A stretch of DNA of 64,000 nucleotides, taken from the NCBI GenBank assembly GCA_963706425.1, contig CAVPMN010000020.1, positions 1,116,001 through 1,180,000 on the forward strand, written 5' to 3'. Source of the DNA: CAVPMN01 sp963706425 (lineage in GTDB: Bacteria > Actinomycetota > Acidimicrobiia > Acidimicrobiales > Acidimicrobilacustridaceae). Both the position numbers and the translations under genes were made by a program. This document shows, piece after piece, positions 45,650 to 55,200 of this stretch. Positions within the stretch are counted from its first letter, which is position 1. Each line of letters starts with the position of its first letter. The notes below the pieces were generated by a model. It did not search any database, was not told where the DNA came from, and saw only the letters and a list, made by a program, of their open reading frames with translations.

Positions 45650-47317
45650 ATGACCGACCACATCGACATCCCGTTCCTCGTCGTCGGCGCCGGCCCCGTC
45701 GGCCTCACCGCGGCCCGGCTGCTCGCCAACGCTGGTCGTCGTGTCCTGGTGGTCGAGCGTCGCGAGGGTCCCAACAGCGCGCCGGCGGCCCACGTGGTCA
45801 ACGCCCGCACCCTCGAGATCTTCCGTCAGGCCGGGCTCGACATGGCTGCCATCGACGCCATCGCCACCAGCCCCGACGACGCCGGCCACGTCAACTTCCT
45901 CACCGTCCTCGATGGCGAGCTGATCGGCCGGCTGCCCTTCGAACGACAGGGCGACGAATGTCGTCGGTTCACGCCGACCCCGCTGCGCAACATCTCCCAG
46001 CACCGGCTCGAGCCGATCCTCGCAACAGAGGCGACGACGAGCGCCGGCCTCGAGCTTCGCTACGGCACCGAGTGGGTGTCCGCCAGCCAGGACGACGACG
46101 GGGTCACCTCGGTCGTCGTCGACATGGCAACCGGCGACGAGATCACCGTCCGGAGTCGCTACCTGCTCGCCGCCGACGGTGCCGGCAGTCGGGTTCGCAA
46201 GTGGCTCGGCATCGACATGATCGGTCCGGCCAGGATCCAGAGCTTCGTCGCCATCCACGTCCTCGCCGATCTGCGCGCGGTGGTCGCCGATCGACCGGGC
46301 GTGCTGCACTTCGTGATGGACCCGGTCGCGTCGGGCGTGTTCGTGGCCCACGATCCGGCGAGCGAGTGGGTGTACATGGTCGGCTACGACCCCGACACCG
46401 AGTCGATCGACGACTACGACAGCGAGCGGTGCGCCGCCATCGTCCGCGCTGCGATCGGCCGGCCCGACGTGGCCTTCGAGATCGCCGGGGTCGGCTCGTG
46501 GCACATGAGCGCCCAGGTGGCCGACCGGATGCGCGCCGGTCGCGTGTTCCTGGTGGGCGACGCGGCCCATCGATTCCCCCCGACCGGGGGCCTGGGCCTC
46601 AACACGGGGGTGGCCGACGCCCACAACCTGGTGTGGAAGTTGGCCGCGGTCGACGACGGCTGGGCACCCGCCTCGCTGCTCGACACCTACCAGTCCGAGC
46701 GGCACCCGGTGGCGTGCCTCAACTGCGAGCAGAGCACCACCAACGCGTTCAAGATGATGCTGCTCGTCGAGGCCCTCGGGCTCGACGACGGCGCCACCAG
46801 CGCCGACCTGCACGACGCGCTGGCCGACACCGCCCGGCGCGACCAGATCGCCGCTGCGGTCGCCGAACAGGAGACCCACTTCGACATGCTCGGCCTCCAG
46901 CTCGGCTACTGCTACGCCGACGGTGCCCTGGCCCGCGACGGCGACCCTCCTCCGCCGCTGACCGATCCTCGTCGCTTCCAGCCCGACGCGGCGGTCGGCT
47001 CGCGCCTGCCCCACGGCTGGCTCGACGACGGCCGGTCCACCCTCGACCTGGTCGCACGCGACGGCATGACGCTCCTCACGTGCGGCGCTCACGATCGTTG
47101 GGCTGATGCCTCGGCCGCCTTGCCGATCGAGATCGGTCAGGTGCGCATCGGGGTCGACGCCCACCTGCCCGACGAGTGGCGGTCCACCTGCCGACTCGGT
47201 CCGAATGGTGCGCTGCTGGTGCGGCCCGATCAGCACGTGGCGTGGCGAGCGATCGACCTGCCCGCCGATCCCGCCGGCGAGCTCGCCGACGCGCTGACCA
47301 CGATCGTGGGGTGCTGA
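45650..47317 (+). CDS. FAD-dependent aromatic hydroxylase (PHBH fold)
   Basis: 555 residues. FAD motifs VVGAGPVGLTAARLLANAG at the N-terminus and VFLVGDAAHRFPPTGGLG, with NAHNLVWKL-like DAHNLVWKLAA in the helix after it. This is the phenol/chlorophenol hydroxylase or 3-(3-hydroxyphenyl)propionate hydroxylase class, which uses NAD(P)H and O2 to add OH to a phenolic ring. A C-terminal thioredoxin-like domain is suggested by DGMTLLTCGAHDRW. It starts two bases after the SDR stop. Confidence 0.9.
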   Translation: MTDHIDIPFLVVGAGPVGLTAARLLANAGRRVLVVERREGPNSAPAAHVVNARTLEIFRQAGLDMAAIDAIATSPDDAGHVNFLTVLDGELIGRLPFERQGDECRRFTPTPLRNISQHRLEPILATEATTSAGLELRYGTEWVSASQDDDGVTSVVVDMATGDEITVRSRYLLAADGAGSRVRKWLGIDMIGPARIQSFVAIHVLADLRAVVADRPGVLHFVMDPVASGVFVAHDPASEWVYMVGYDPDTESIDDYDSERCAAIVRAAIGRPDVAFEIAGVGSWHMSAQVADRMRAGRVFLVGDAAHRFPPTGGLGLNTGVADAHNLVWKLAAVDDGWAPASLLDTYQSERHPVACLNCEQSTTNAFKMMLLVEALGLDDGATSADLHDALADTARRDQIAAAVAEQETHFDMLGLQLGYCYADGALARDGDPPPPLTDPRRFQPDAAVGSRLPHGWLDDGRSTLDLVARDGMTLLTCGAHDRWADASAALPIEIGQVRIGVDAHLPDEWRSTCRLGPNGALLVRPDQHVAWRAIDLPADPAGELADALTTIVGC

Positions 47318-47318
47318 G

Positions 47319-48282
47319 ATGTCGGTGAACGTGGTCCGCTATCGCGACGACGTTTCGGTGCGGTGGGGCGTGGCCGAAGGATCCTCGATCGTCCCGCTCA
47401 CGGTGGACGACCAGTCGACCAACGAGTTCGTGACCAGATCGGCGCGCGCGGTCCTCGACGGCGGGCACCGCGCCGAAGGAGCCGTGCCGATCGAGCAGGT
47501 CGAGGTGCTCGCTCCTGTCACCGCCGACCGCCAGTTCCTGTGTCAGGCCGTCAACTACCGCACCCACATGCGCGAGTCGGGCTTCGACCCGGCGACCAAC
47601 CCCTTCAACGTGTTCTTCCAGAAGGCTGCGTCGTCGCTCGCGCCCGCCGACACCGACATCGTGTGCCCCGGCCACGTCGAGTTCCTCGACTACGAGGTGG
47701 AGATCGGGCTGGTGCTCGCCCAGGACGTGTCGAGGCCCACGTCGGTGAGCAATGCCGACCTCGCCGACCACGTGGTCGGACTGGTCGCCGTCAACGACGT
47801 CAGCGCGCGCGACCTGCAACTGGCCGAGACCCAGTTCTACCGGGCCAAGAGCTATCGCACGTTCGGGCCCGTCGGGCCCTACCTCACCCTCGTCGACGGT
47901 GACGACCTGGCCCGGTTCGCCGAGCTGCGGCTACGTCTCTGGGTCAACGGCGAGGTGCGTCAGGACTCCTACGCGGCCGACATGGTGCACGGCCCGGCCG
48001 AGTCGCTCGCCGAGCTGTCGTCGGTGCAGGACTGGCAGTCCGGCGACCTGCTCGCCACGGGCACGCCGGGAGGATGCGCGCTGCGGGCGCCGGCGTTCCC
48101 CGTGCCGCGCCGCGGCGCTGGCGATGTCGCCGAAGCGGCGCCACGCGCTCGTGCAGCGCAGCGCGGCGCGCAACCCCCGACGGCTCCGTCCGGGCGACGT
48201 GGTCGAGGTGCACATCGGCACCGACGACGGAGCCATCGACCTGGGCCGGCAACGCAGCACCGTCGTGGGCGGCACCGCCTGA
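47319..48282 (+). CDS. Fumarylacetoacetate hydrolase family protein (one frameshift)
   Basis: About 320 residues. The FAH core reads YRTHMRESGFDPATNPFNVF, FLDYEVEIGLVLAQDVSR (metal-binding acids), AVNDVSARDLQLAE, FYRAKSYRTFGPVGPYL and LLATGTPGGCALR. Near 48113 the frame changes, then NPRRLRPGDVVEVHIGTDDGAIDL. Such enzymes hydrolyse ring-cleavage products or tautomerise them. Follows the hydroxylase stop by one base. Confidence 0.88.
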
Positions 48283-48318
48283 ACGTCGCACTCAATTCGC
48301 TGACGGCCGCCTGTGCCG

Positions 48319-48720
48319 CTAGGAGCCGACGACGGTGATGCCCAGCTGGCGCGCCGCCTGAGCCTGTCGCTGGTCGAACGTGAGCAAGGTGGTCGAGCGG
48401 CCCGCGCGCAGCGACGAGGCCAGATGCAGCGCGTCGAGCGAACGGCACAGCGTCTGCTCGGCGATCCGTGCAGCCTCGTTGCACGTCACCGCATCGAGGC
48501 TCACGAGCGCGAAGGCGTCGAGGTCGGTGCTGAACTGACGTCGGCGTGCGGTGAGATCCGCGCCCTCGAGCAGTCGGGCGAGGTTCCGACGGACCTCCAC
48601 CTCGGTCAATCGCGAGGTCACCAGCACGGGATCGGTGGCCATCAGACCCACCGCTGCGTCCGAGTCGTGCTCGTCGACATATCGCTTGAGCAATGCGCTC
48701 GAGTCGACGTAGAGCGTCAC
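48319..48720 (-). CDS. PIN-domain toxin, VapC-like
   Basis: 133 residues from the GTG (MTLYVDSSALLKRYVDE), a PIN ribonuclease. The acidic metal-binding set is intact: Asp6 in YVDSSALL, Glu42 in LTEVEVRRNL, Asp96 in CRSLDALHL and Asp116 in LLTFDQRQ. The GTG overlaps the antitoxin stop (GTGA), a typical toxin-antitoxin layout. Target RNA unknown. Confidence 0.88.
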   Translation of the reverse strand: MTLYVDSSALLKRYVDEHDSDAAVGLMATDPVLVTSRLTEVEVRRNLARLLEGADLTARRRQFSTDLDAFALVSLDAVTCNEAARIAEQTLCRSLDALHLASSLRAGRSTTLLTFDQRQAQAARQLGITVVGS

Positions 48721-48971
48721 CCCCGATCCTCGTCGAGCACGTCGAGCACCGCCCGGGTCGACCGCACGCGGACCGAGGGCTCGAGCCCGACCCGCTTCGG
48801 AGCTTCGATCCATCCCTCGTCGATCCCCCGCTCGATGGCTGAGGCGGCGGAGTAGGGCACGATCCGGGCGACCGGGCGCGATCGATCGGTGACGACGAGC
48901 TCCTCACCGTCGGCCACCCGGGCCAAGAACTCCGACAGCCGCGCCTTCAACTCACGAATACCGACGTCCAT
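48717..48971 (-). CDS. Phd/YefM-type antitoxin
   Basis: 84 residues. N-terminal DNA-binding domain of the Phd/YefM family: MDVGIRELKARLSEFLARV then TDRSRPVARIVPY. The C-terminal part (APKRVGLEPSVRVRSTRAVL) is the toxin-neutralising tail. It precedes the PIN toxin by a 3-base overlap. Two ATGTGACYACAT repeats at the promoter, one over the start codon, suggest autorepression. Confidence 0.88.
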   Translation of the reverse strand: MDVGIRELKARLSEFLARVADGEELVVTDRSRPVARIVPYSAASAIERGIDEGWIEAPKRVGLEPSVRVRSTRAVLDVLDEDRG

Positions 48972-49002
48972 GTGACTACATTACCAGCACATGTGACCAC
49001 AT
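48970..49002 (-). promoter_or_regulatory. Two operator repeats of the toxin-antitoxin operon
   Basis: ATGTGACTACAT (48970-48981) and ATGTGACCACAT (48991-49002), exactly 21 bases apart, that is two helical turns, so two dimers would sit on the same face. The second copy has perfect ATGTG/CACAT arms. The first overlaps the antitoxin start codon. Locally A/T-rich. Confidence 0.75.
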
Positions 49003-49099
49003 CCAGCGGAACCGACGCCGGGAGCAGGATGAGGAAATGGTCGAGAAACCCGAGGTACGGCGCCGACAACACTCGATGCGGTCGTGCCGCCCGACGCCG

Positions 49100-49513
49100 T
49101 CAGGTGGCGCTCCACCACTGCCAGCGGATCGGTTCGACGATGATGGCGGGGCCCGCCGGTGGGCGGTCGTGGTACTGGGCGTACTTCGCCACCAGGGCGT
49201 CGGTGGCCCGGCGGTGCTCGTCGCCGTCGTCGACCACCCGGGCCAGTCCGCGTAGCCGCACCCACCACAGGGCATCCCACTCGACGTCGTCGTAGTGGTC
49301 GAACAGCACCGACACCTCGGGGTTCGCCCGCACGTTGTCGAGCCGCTTGAGCTGGGTGGTGCTCTTCGGCTTGTGGTCGACCGCGGTGACGAGATGCTCA
49401 CCGGCCAGCGCGAACGTGATGGGCACCAGGTCGAGGCGTCCGGTGGTGGTGCGGGTGCCGAGACGGGCCACCCGCGCCGCCGCGACTCGCTCCCTCGCGG
49501 TGGCTTCGTCCAT
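49100..49513 (-). CDS. PPOX-class, probable F420-dependent enzyme
   Basis: 137 residues, split-barrel flavin-reductase fold. Starts MDEATARERVAAARVARLGT; core RLDLVPITFALAGEHLVTAV, HKPKSTTQLKRLDNVRANPE, EWDALWWVRLRGLARVV. This pattern is that of the PPOX-class F420-dependent family TIGR03668 of Actinobacteria. Binds F420 or FMN; substrate unknown. Confidence 0.85.
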   Translation of the reverse strand: MDEATARERVAAARVARLGTRTTTGRLDLVPITFALAGEHLVTAVDHKPKSTTQLKRLDNVRANPEVSVLFDHYDDVEWDALWWVRLRGLARVVDDGDEHRRATDALVAKYAQYHDRPPAGPAIIVEPIRWQWWSAT

Positions 49514-49556
49514 CTGTCGAGGTCAGGCTCTCGAGGTCAGGGCCGGCGGCCGGCCG

Positions 49557-50797
49557 TCAGACCGGCTTGGGCTCTTTGGGGAGACCGAGCACCCGCTCGC
49601 CGACGATGTTGCGTTGGATCTGCGACGTGCCGCCCCAGATCGTCTCGGACCGCGAGAAGAAGAACGCCGACTGGAGCACCGAGGCCGGGTAGCGGTCGCT
49701 CGTGCGACGCGCGCCGTAGCCCGGAACCGACTCCTCGACCGACGGGATCGCCGGTGAGGATCTGACCTTCCAGGCCGAGGATCTCGATGGCCAGCAGCAT
49801 CACGTTCTGGTGGTACTCGCTCCAGAACATCTTGTTGGTGGCGCCGAGCGCGGCCACGCCGAAGTCCTTCTTGTCCTGCACGATCGAGGTGAGCGTGCGC
49901 CAGCCGTTCACCTTCATGATCTGCACCTTCGACCACGCCAGCGCCAGCCCCTGGCGGATGAGCGGATCGTCGATCTTGCCGTTCTGGCGGGCCTTGTCGA
50001 TGATGACCTCGAGCTCCTTCTCGAAGCGCCGATAGCCCGTGGTGGCCGAGGTGCCCCGCTCGAAGCCGAGGGTGGTCATGGCCACGTGCCAGCCGTTGTT
50101 CACCCCGCCGACCACGTTGTCCTTCGGGCACCGCGCGTTGGTGAAGAACACCTCGCAGAACTCGGCCGAGCCGTCGACCTGTTCGATCGGTCGCACCTCG
50201 ACGCCTTCCTGCTTCATCGGACAGAGCAGGTAGGAGATGCCCTTGTGCTTCGACGCGTCTTTGTCGGTGCGACAGAGGATGAAGATGTAGTCGGCCACGA
50301 ACCCCTGCGTGGTCCAGATCTTCTGCCCGTTGATGATCCACTCGTCGCCGTCGAGCTCGGCCGTGGTCTTCAACGAGGCCAGGTCGGAGCCGGCGTCGGG
50401 CTCGGAGAAGCCCTGGCACCAGCGCGATCTGCCCCGAGAGGATCTTCGGGAGGAAGAACTTCTTCTGCTCCTCGGTGCCCCACTGCAGGATGGTCGGGCC
50501 CACCAGGGTGTCGCCGAAGAAGTCGGCCCGCAGCGGCGCGTTGGCCTTGTGGAACTCCTCGGCCAGCACCACCGACTGCATGGTCGACAGACCCTTGCCG
50601 CCGTATTCGGTGGGCCACGACGCGCAGATCCAGCCACCCTCGAAGAGCTTGTTGGTCCACTCCTTCTGGAACTGCACCTTGGCCTCGGCGTCCATCTCGA
50701 AACCGGGCTCGAACCAGCCGTCAGGCAGGTTGTCCTCGAGCCAGGCCCGGATCTCGGTGCGGAACGCTTCGGCTTCGGCCGGATAGGTGAGGTCCAT
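49557..50797 (-). CDS. Acyl-CoA dehydrogenase (two frameshifts)
   Basis: FAD enzyme of fatty acid or other acyl-CoA oxidation, about 412 residues. MDLTYPAEAEAFRTEIRAWLE at the N-terminus; FSEPDAGSDLASLKTTAELD (with the frame change near 50415), WIINGQKIWTTQGFVADYIF, GTSQIQRNIVGERVLGLPKE at the C-terminus after another change near 49747. Electrons would pass to ETF, whose genes lie at the end of the window. In the isolated single-gene setting the substrate is unknown. Confidence 0.88.
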
Positions 50798-50847
50798 CCC
50801 CCCATTGTTGACTGTCGGGTCGGGGTCCTGCGAGTCGCGGGTCGGGC

Positions 50848-51804
50848 TCAGGACGGGTCGCGGGCCTCCGGGCCGGCCGACGGTGGCAGGGCGGTTCGAT
50901 CGAGGCCCAGATCGGCGAACGAGGCCGGGTCCTCGAGGGGCTCGAGGTGGGTGTCGACGGTGAGGCCGGGCACCTCCGCCCGCACGTCGGCCTCCAGCCG
51001 CTCGACCAGGTCGTGGCCCTGCTTGACGCTCCACGCACCCGGGACGAGCACGTGCATCGACAGGAACGACCGCCGGCCGGCCCGCCGCGATCGCAGCGCG
51101 TGGAACTGCACGTCGGACGACCGGTACCGGTCGAGCACCTTGGTGACCGCCGCGAGCTGGGCCGGGGGGAGGGCCACGTCCATCAGACCGCGCACCGATC
51201 TCCGCACGAGACGCCAACCCGAGAACACGATGTTGGCCGCGACGAGCAGGGCGATGATGGGGTCGAGCGACTCCCAGCCGGTGAGTCCCACCGCGGCCAC
51301 GCCGATGACGACGCCGGCCGAGGTCCACACGTCGGTCATGAGGTGCTTGCCGTCGGCTTCGAGGGTGATCGAGCGGTGCGCGCGCCCGGCGCGCAGCAAC
51401 ACGAGGGCGACACCCAGGTTCACCAAGGCGGCGACGACGGAGATCACGAGGCCGATACCCAGTCGTTCGAGCTCGACGGGGTTGAGCAGTCGGTCGATGG
51501 CGGCGTAGGCGATGCTCAACGCGGCGATCACGATGAGGGTGCCCTCGACACCGGCCGAGAAGTACTCGGCCTTGTCGTGCCCGTAAGGGTGGCTTTCGTC
51601 CGCGGGCCTGGCTGCGATCGTCAGCACCACCAACGCCACGACCGCGGCAGCCAGGTTCACCGTCGACTCGAGCGCGTCCGAGAGCAGGCCCACCGAGTCG
51701 GTGACGAGGTACGCCACGGTCTTCATCGCCATCGTGGTGAGCGCGGCCGCGATCGACATCCACGCGAACTTGGTGAGCGACGGGCGCCGATCGGTCATCG
51801 CCAT
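50848..51804 (-). CDS. Cation diffusion facilitator family transporter
   Basis: About 318 residues. Metal-site residues in helix 2 (GLLSDALESTVN) and helix 5 (ADGKHLMTDVWTSAGVVIG; HxxxD, the Zn/Cd type), and HPYGHDKAEYFSAG between helices 2 and 3. Six helices and a C-terminal cytosolic domain with ferredoxin-like fold (LSMHVLVPGAWSVKQGHDLV). Start taken as the Met at 51804, near the upstream stop at 51806; the frame is open to 51858. Probable Zn2+ exporter. Confidence 0.85.
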   Translation of the reverse strand: MAMTDRRPSLTKFAWMSIAAALTTMAMKTVAYLVTDSVGLLSDALESTVNLAAAVVALVVLTIAARPADESHPYGHDKAEYFSAGVEGTLIVIAALSIAYAAIDRLLNPVELERLGIGLVISVVAALVNLGVALVLLRAGRAHRSITLEADGKHLMTDVWTSAGVVIGVAAVGLTGWESLDPIIALLVAANIVFSGWRLVRRSVRGLMDVALPPAQLAAVTKVLDRYRSSDVQFHALRSRRAGRRSFLSMHVLVPGAWSVKQGHDLVERLEADVRAEVPGLTVDTHLEPLEDPASFADLGLDRTALPPSAGPEARDPS

Positions 51805-51805
51805 G

Positions 51806-54013
51806 TCAGGAGACGGACGCTCCGCCCACCGCGGTGGCGCCGGCGGTGTCCCCGCCATCCGCGGCAGGCGCGGGCCTCACCGACACCCGGTGGGCGAGCA
51901 TGATCGATTGGCCGCTGACCGGCTCGACATGCAGCGTGCCGCCCGGAATGACGTCGTTGATGTTGCCGCCGCCCAGGGCGCCGGCCCGGCTGAGCGCTGC
52001 CGTGTGGCCCCAGCCGTGGGGCACGGCGATCACACCCTGGGCTACATCGTCGGTGACTTCGACCGGCAGCGTCACGGAACCAGCCGGGCTCGAGACGGAT
52101 GCCAGCTCTCCATCGACGAGCAGGAGCCGGGCGGCATCTTCGGGGTGCACCAGCGCGGTGTTGGCCACCGGCTGGTTGATACCGGGGTTGTTGTGCATCC
52201 AGCTGTTGTGCGATCGGCGCTCCCGACGGCCGATCAACACCAACGTGTCGTCGGACGAGACGGCGAGCTCGGCCGCTGCCGCGCGCACCCGACGGAGGTC
52301 ACGCAGCACGCTCAGCGGCGCCAGGTGCACGAGCCCGTCGCGCGTCGGCACTCGCCGGGCCAGGAACGAGCCTGGCGGCGTCGCCGGGAGCGGAACCCCT
52401 TCGGGATGCTCCCGCAGCTCGGGCAGCGACACCTTCCGGCCCCATCGCAGCAGAAGGGCAAGGAGGTGGTCGGGGGTGATGCGACGATCTCCGGGCAGAC
52501 GTTCGAGCAGGCCGTTGAGCCGAGGCAGGGTGTTGGCGAGCGAGCGCCCGAACGCCGGCGCGCCACAGGCCACCGCCAGGTCGCTGAAGATCTCCCATTC
52601 CTGGCGGCGCTCGTGGCTGGGCGCGACCACGGCGTCGGTCCACTGGGCGTAGGGCGTCTCCTGCAGGTTGGCCCAGGAGATCGGATAGTCGCTGCGCTCG
52701 AGCATGTCGGTCGCAGGGAGCAGGTAGTCGGCGTACTCAGCGGTCTCGTTCGGATAGATGTCGATGCACACGAGCAGGTCGAGCTCGCCCAGCGCATCGC
52801 GCAACTGGTGGCCAGGCACCGAGTGGGCCGGGTTGCCAGCCGAGACGATCAGCGCCCGCACCCGTTGGGGGTGGTCGAGGGTGATCTCGTCGGCGAGTGC
52901 ACCCACGGGGAACGCTCCCGCCACGCGGTGCCAGCCCTCGGCCAGCGTGCGGTGACCCCACATGGAGCCCATCCCGAGCATCTTGGTGAGCGAGAGCGCA
53001 TCGAACGGGCCGGGTGGCACCACGAGACCGCCGGCCCGGTCGAGATTGCCGGTGATGAGGTTGAGTCCCTGCACGAGCCAGTAGCACACCGAACCGAAGG
53101 GGCCCATGTTGATGCCGGTCGACACGTAGAGCGCCGCGCCGTCGGCGTCGGCGTAGGCCCGGGCCAGCTCGCGCACCTGAGCCGCGGGCACTCCGGTGAT
53201 CGGCTCGACCCGTTCGGGGCTCCACGGACGCGCCGCAGCGACGAAGTCGTCGACGCCCGTCGCCACCTGGTCGACCCAAGTGAGGTCGAGCCGGTCCTCG
53301 TGCACGATGACGTGCAGCATCGCGAGAAGGAGGTAGACGTCGGTGCCCGGCCGGATCGCGAGGTGCTCCCCCACCTTCTTGGCGGTCTCGGTGCGCCGCG
53401 GGTCGACCACGACGACTCGTCCTCCCCGCTGTTCGATCTCCTGTAGGCGGCGCAACGCGTTGGGCAGGTGGATCACCGACATCTGGCTGACCGCCGGATT
53501 CGAGCCGAGGATCATGAGGAATCGGGTCCGGCCGATGTCGGGCACCGGGTGCACCGTCGGCAGCCCGTACATCTCGGTCGAGACATGGAACTTCGTGTTG
53601 ACGTCGATCGAGTGCGAAGCGAAGTGGTTCGGCGAGCCGAGCGCCTCGAGGAAGGCCGAGGAGTAGAGGATCTGCTGCATGCTGAAGAACGTGGGGTTGC
53701 CCGTGTAGAGGGCCACCGACCGGTCGCCGTGGTCGCGCCGAAGCACCTGCACACGGTCACCGATCTCGGCGATGGCCTGCTCCCAGGTGATGCGTTGCCA
53801 GCCGTCACCCACCCGTTTCATCGGGTGATCGAGACGATCCGGGTCGTGGTGCAGATCACCCAGGCTCGTCCCTTTGACGCACGCGTAGCCCTTCGACACC
53901 GGGTGCTCACGATCGGGCCGCACGTCGACCACTGCTTCGTCGTCGTCGACCGTGACCACGAGGCCGCAGTGCGCTTCGCAGATCCGACAGAAGGTGCGCT
54001 GGTCGCGAGGCAT
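51806..54013 (-). CDS. Molybdopterin-dependent oxidoreductase, DMSO-reductase family
   Basis: 735 residues from MPRDQRTFC. N-terminal [4Fe-4S] ligands Cys9-x2-Cys12-x3-Cys16-x28-Cys45 (RTFCRICEAHCGLV; YACVKG), then molybdopterin domains with ILGSNPAVSQMSVIHLPNAL, VVVVDPRRTETAKKVGEH, GNLDRAGGLVVPPGP. Neither Cys nor an in-frame TGA occupies the usual Mo-ligand position (SHSIDVNTKFH). No signal peptide, so cytosolic. No electron-transfer subunit gene adjoins. Substrate unknown (formate dehydrogenase-like family). Confidence 0.85.
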   Translation of the reverse strand: MPRDQRTFCRICEAHCGLVVTVDDDEAVVDVRPDREHPVSKGYACVKGTSLGDLHHDPDRLDHPMKRVGDGWQRITWEQAIAEIGDRVQVLRRDHGDRSVALYTGNPTFFSMQQILYSSAFLEALGSPNHFASHSIDVNTKFHVSTEMYGLPTVHPVPDIGRTRFLMILGSNPAVSQMSVIHLPNALRRLQEIEQRGGRVVVVDPRRTETAKKVGEHLAIRPGTDVYLLLAMLHVIVHEDRLDLTWVDQVATGVDDFVAAARPWSPERVEPITGVPAAQVRELARAYADADGAALYVSTGINMGPFGSVCYWLVQGLNLITGNLDRAGGLVVPPGPFDALSLTKMLGMGSMWGHRTLAEGWHRVAGAFPVGALADEITLDHPQRVRALIVSAGNPAHSVPGHQLRDALGELDLLVCIDIYPNETAEYADYLLPATDMLERSDYPISWANLQETPYAQWTDAVVAPSHERRQEWEIFSDLAVACGAPAFGRSLANTLPRLNGLLERLPGDRRITPDHLLALLLRWGRKVSLPELREHPEGVPLPATPPGSFLARRVPTRDGLVHLAPLSVLRDLRRVRAAAAELAVSSDDTLVLIGRRERRSHNSWMHNNPGINQPVANTALVHPEDAARLLLVDGELASVSSPAGSVTLPVEVTDDVAQGVIAVPHGWGHTAALSRAGALGGGNINDVIPGGTLHVEPVSGQSIMLAHRVSVRPAPAADGGDTAGATAVGGASVS

Positions 54014-54106
54014 CGCCCAAGTGTAGGAACGACCCAGGCCGAGCACCCCGGTGGAGCACCGCGTGGTTAGCCTCTGGTCCGTTACCGGGGCCGAGGAGAC
54101 GGGTCG

Positions 54107-55189
54107 ATGCGCACGAGCAAGGCGATCGCGCTGGCGCTGCTACTGGTGATGGTCGCCGTAGCGTGCACCGACGACGACTCGAGCGGCACACAGGCTCGGC
54201 GAATCGACGACGGCGGCACCGACCAACAGTCGATGACCTGGCTCGTAGATCGACTGCCTGTCCTGGATGACCTCAGGTCGACATCGTGGCCGGGCCACTC
54301 GAGCTGCCAGTCGGCGAGTCATCGGTCGACGAGTCGACGGAGATCAGCGTTCTCACCGCTCCCGCCATCGCGTTCGACAGCTTCGCTTCGGCGCCGGTTG
54401 AGAAGTGGCAGACAGAGCTGGGCGTCGACCCGGCAAACGTCACCTGGGCCGCCACCCTCGGAGGCCCACCCGACTACACGATCGTGCTCACCGGCGACAT
54501 CGATGCCGATGCGGTGATCGCGGCGCTCGAGTCGACCATCAACCCGGTCGAGATCTCCGAGAGCGATGGCTGGACCGAGGCGGTGATCCCCGGACCGGAG
54601 CTCGAGCCCGAGGTGGCCGAGTCGACCTATCTCAACAGCCTCGGGCGGGCCCTGCGCTACGCGACCCGAGATGGCGGGGTCATCGTGAGCACCACCGACG
54701 CGGGACGAGCGACCGCGAAGGCGGCGTTCGACGGTGACGGGTCGACCCTCGGGGACGATCCCGCCTGGGTCGAGCTGGCCGAACGCGCCGATCAGGCGGA
54801 CGCACGCCGACTGCAGGCCAGAGGCAGCGGCGGGCTGGAGCTCGAGCGGACTCGCCCCGACGCTTGCCGGGGTCGCCACCACCGACGGGCCGACGGCAGA
54901 CATCCTCATCTTCGAGCACCGCGGACAGGCCGCAGCAGGCGGCCGCCGACGAGATCGAGCGATGGATCGAGGTTGGCATCGGCCAGCGAGGCAGCTGCGG
55001 GGGCCACCAGTCGGGGGCCAGACGCCGGCCGAGATCGCCCAGGAGAACCCGCGTGCCGCGGACCGGTCGGCGGTCATCGTGTCGACGACCTCGCCCGATG
55101 TCGCGAGTGCGGCGGGGATCCTGCTCCCGATCCTCTTCTGCGCAGCCGAGCCCGCCGCAGAAGTCTGCGCGCCGCAACCTCCCGGCTAG
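54107..55189 (+). CDS. Lipoprotein of unknown function (several frameshifts)
   Basis: Lipoprotein signal ALALLLVMVAVACTDDD with the lipobox Cys at residue 20. About 360 residues in all; the frame changes near 54260, near 54840 and around 54940 and returns to a frame ending EVCAPQPPG. The middle part (WQTELGVDPANVTWAATLGG; YTIVLTGDIDADAVIAALES) has a mixed beta fold. No family recognised. The spacing of errors makes any boundary approximate. Confidence 0.6.
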
Positions 55190-55200
55190 CCTCCGGTGAC

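Noticed and set aside
51806..54013. Selenocysteine in the molybdopterin oxidoreductase
   Set aside because: No in-frame TGA and no Cys at the ligand position; the frame is continuous.
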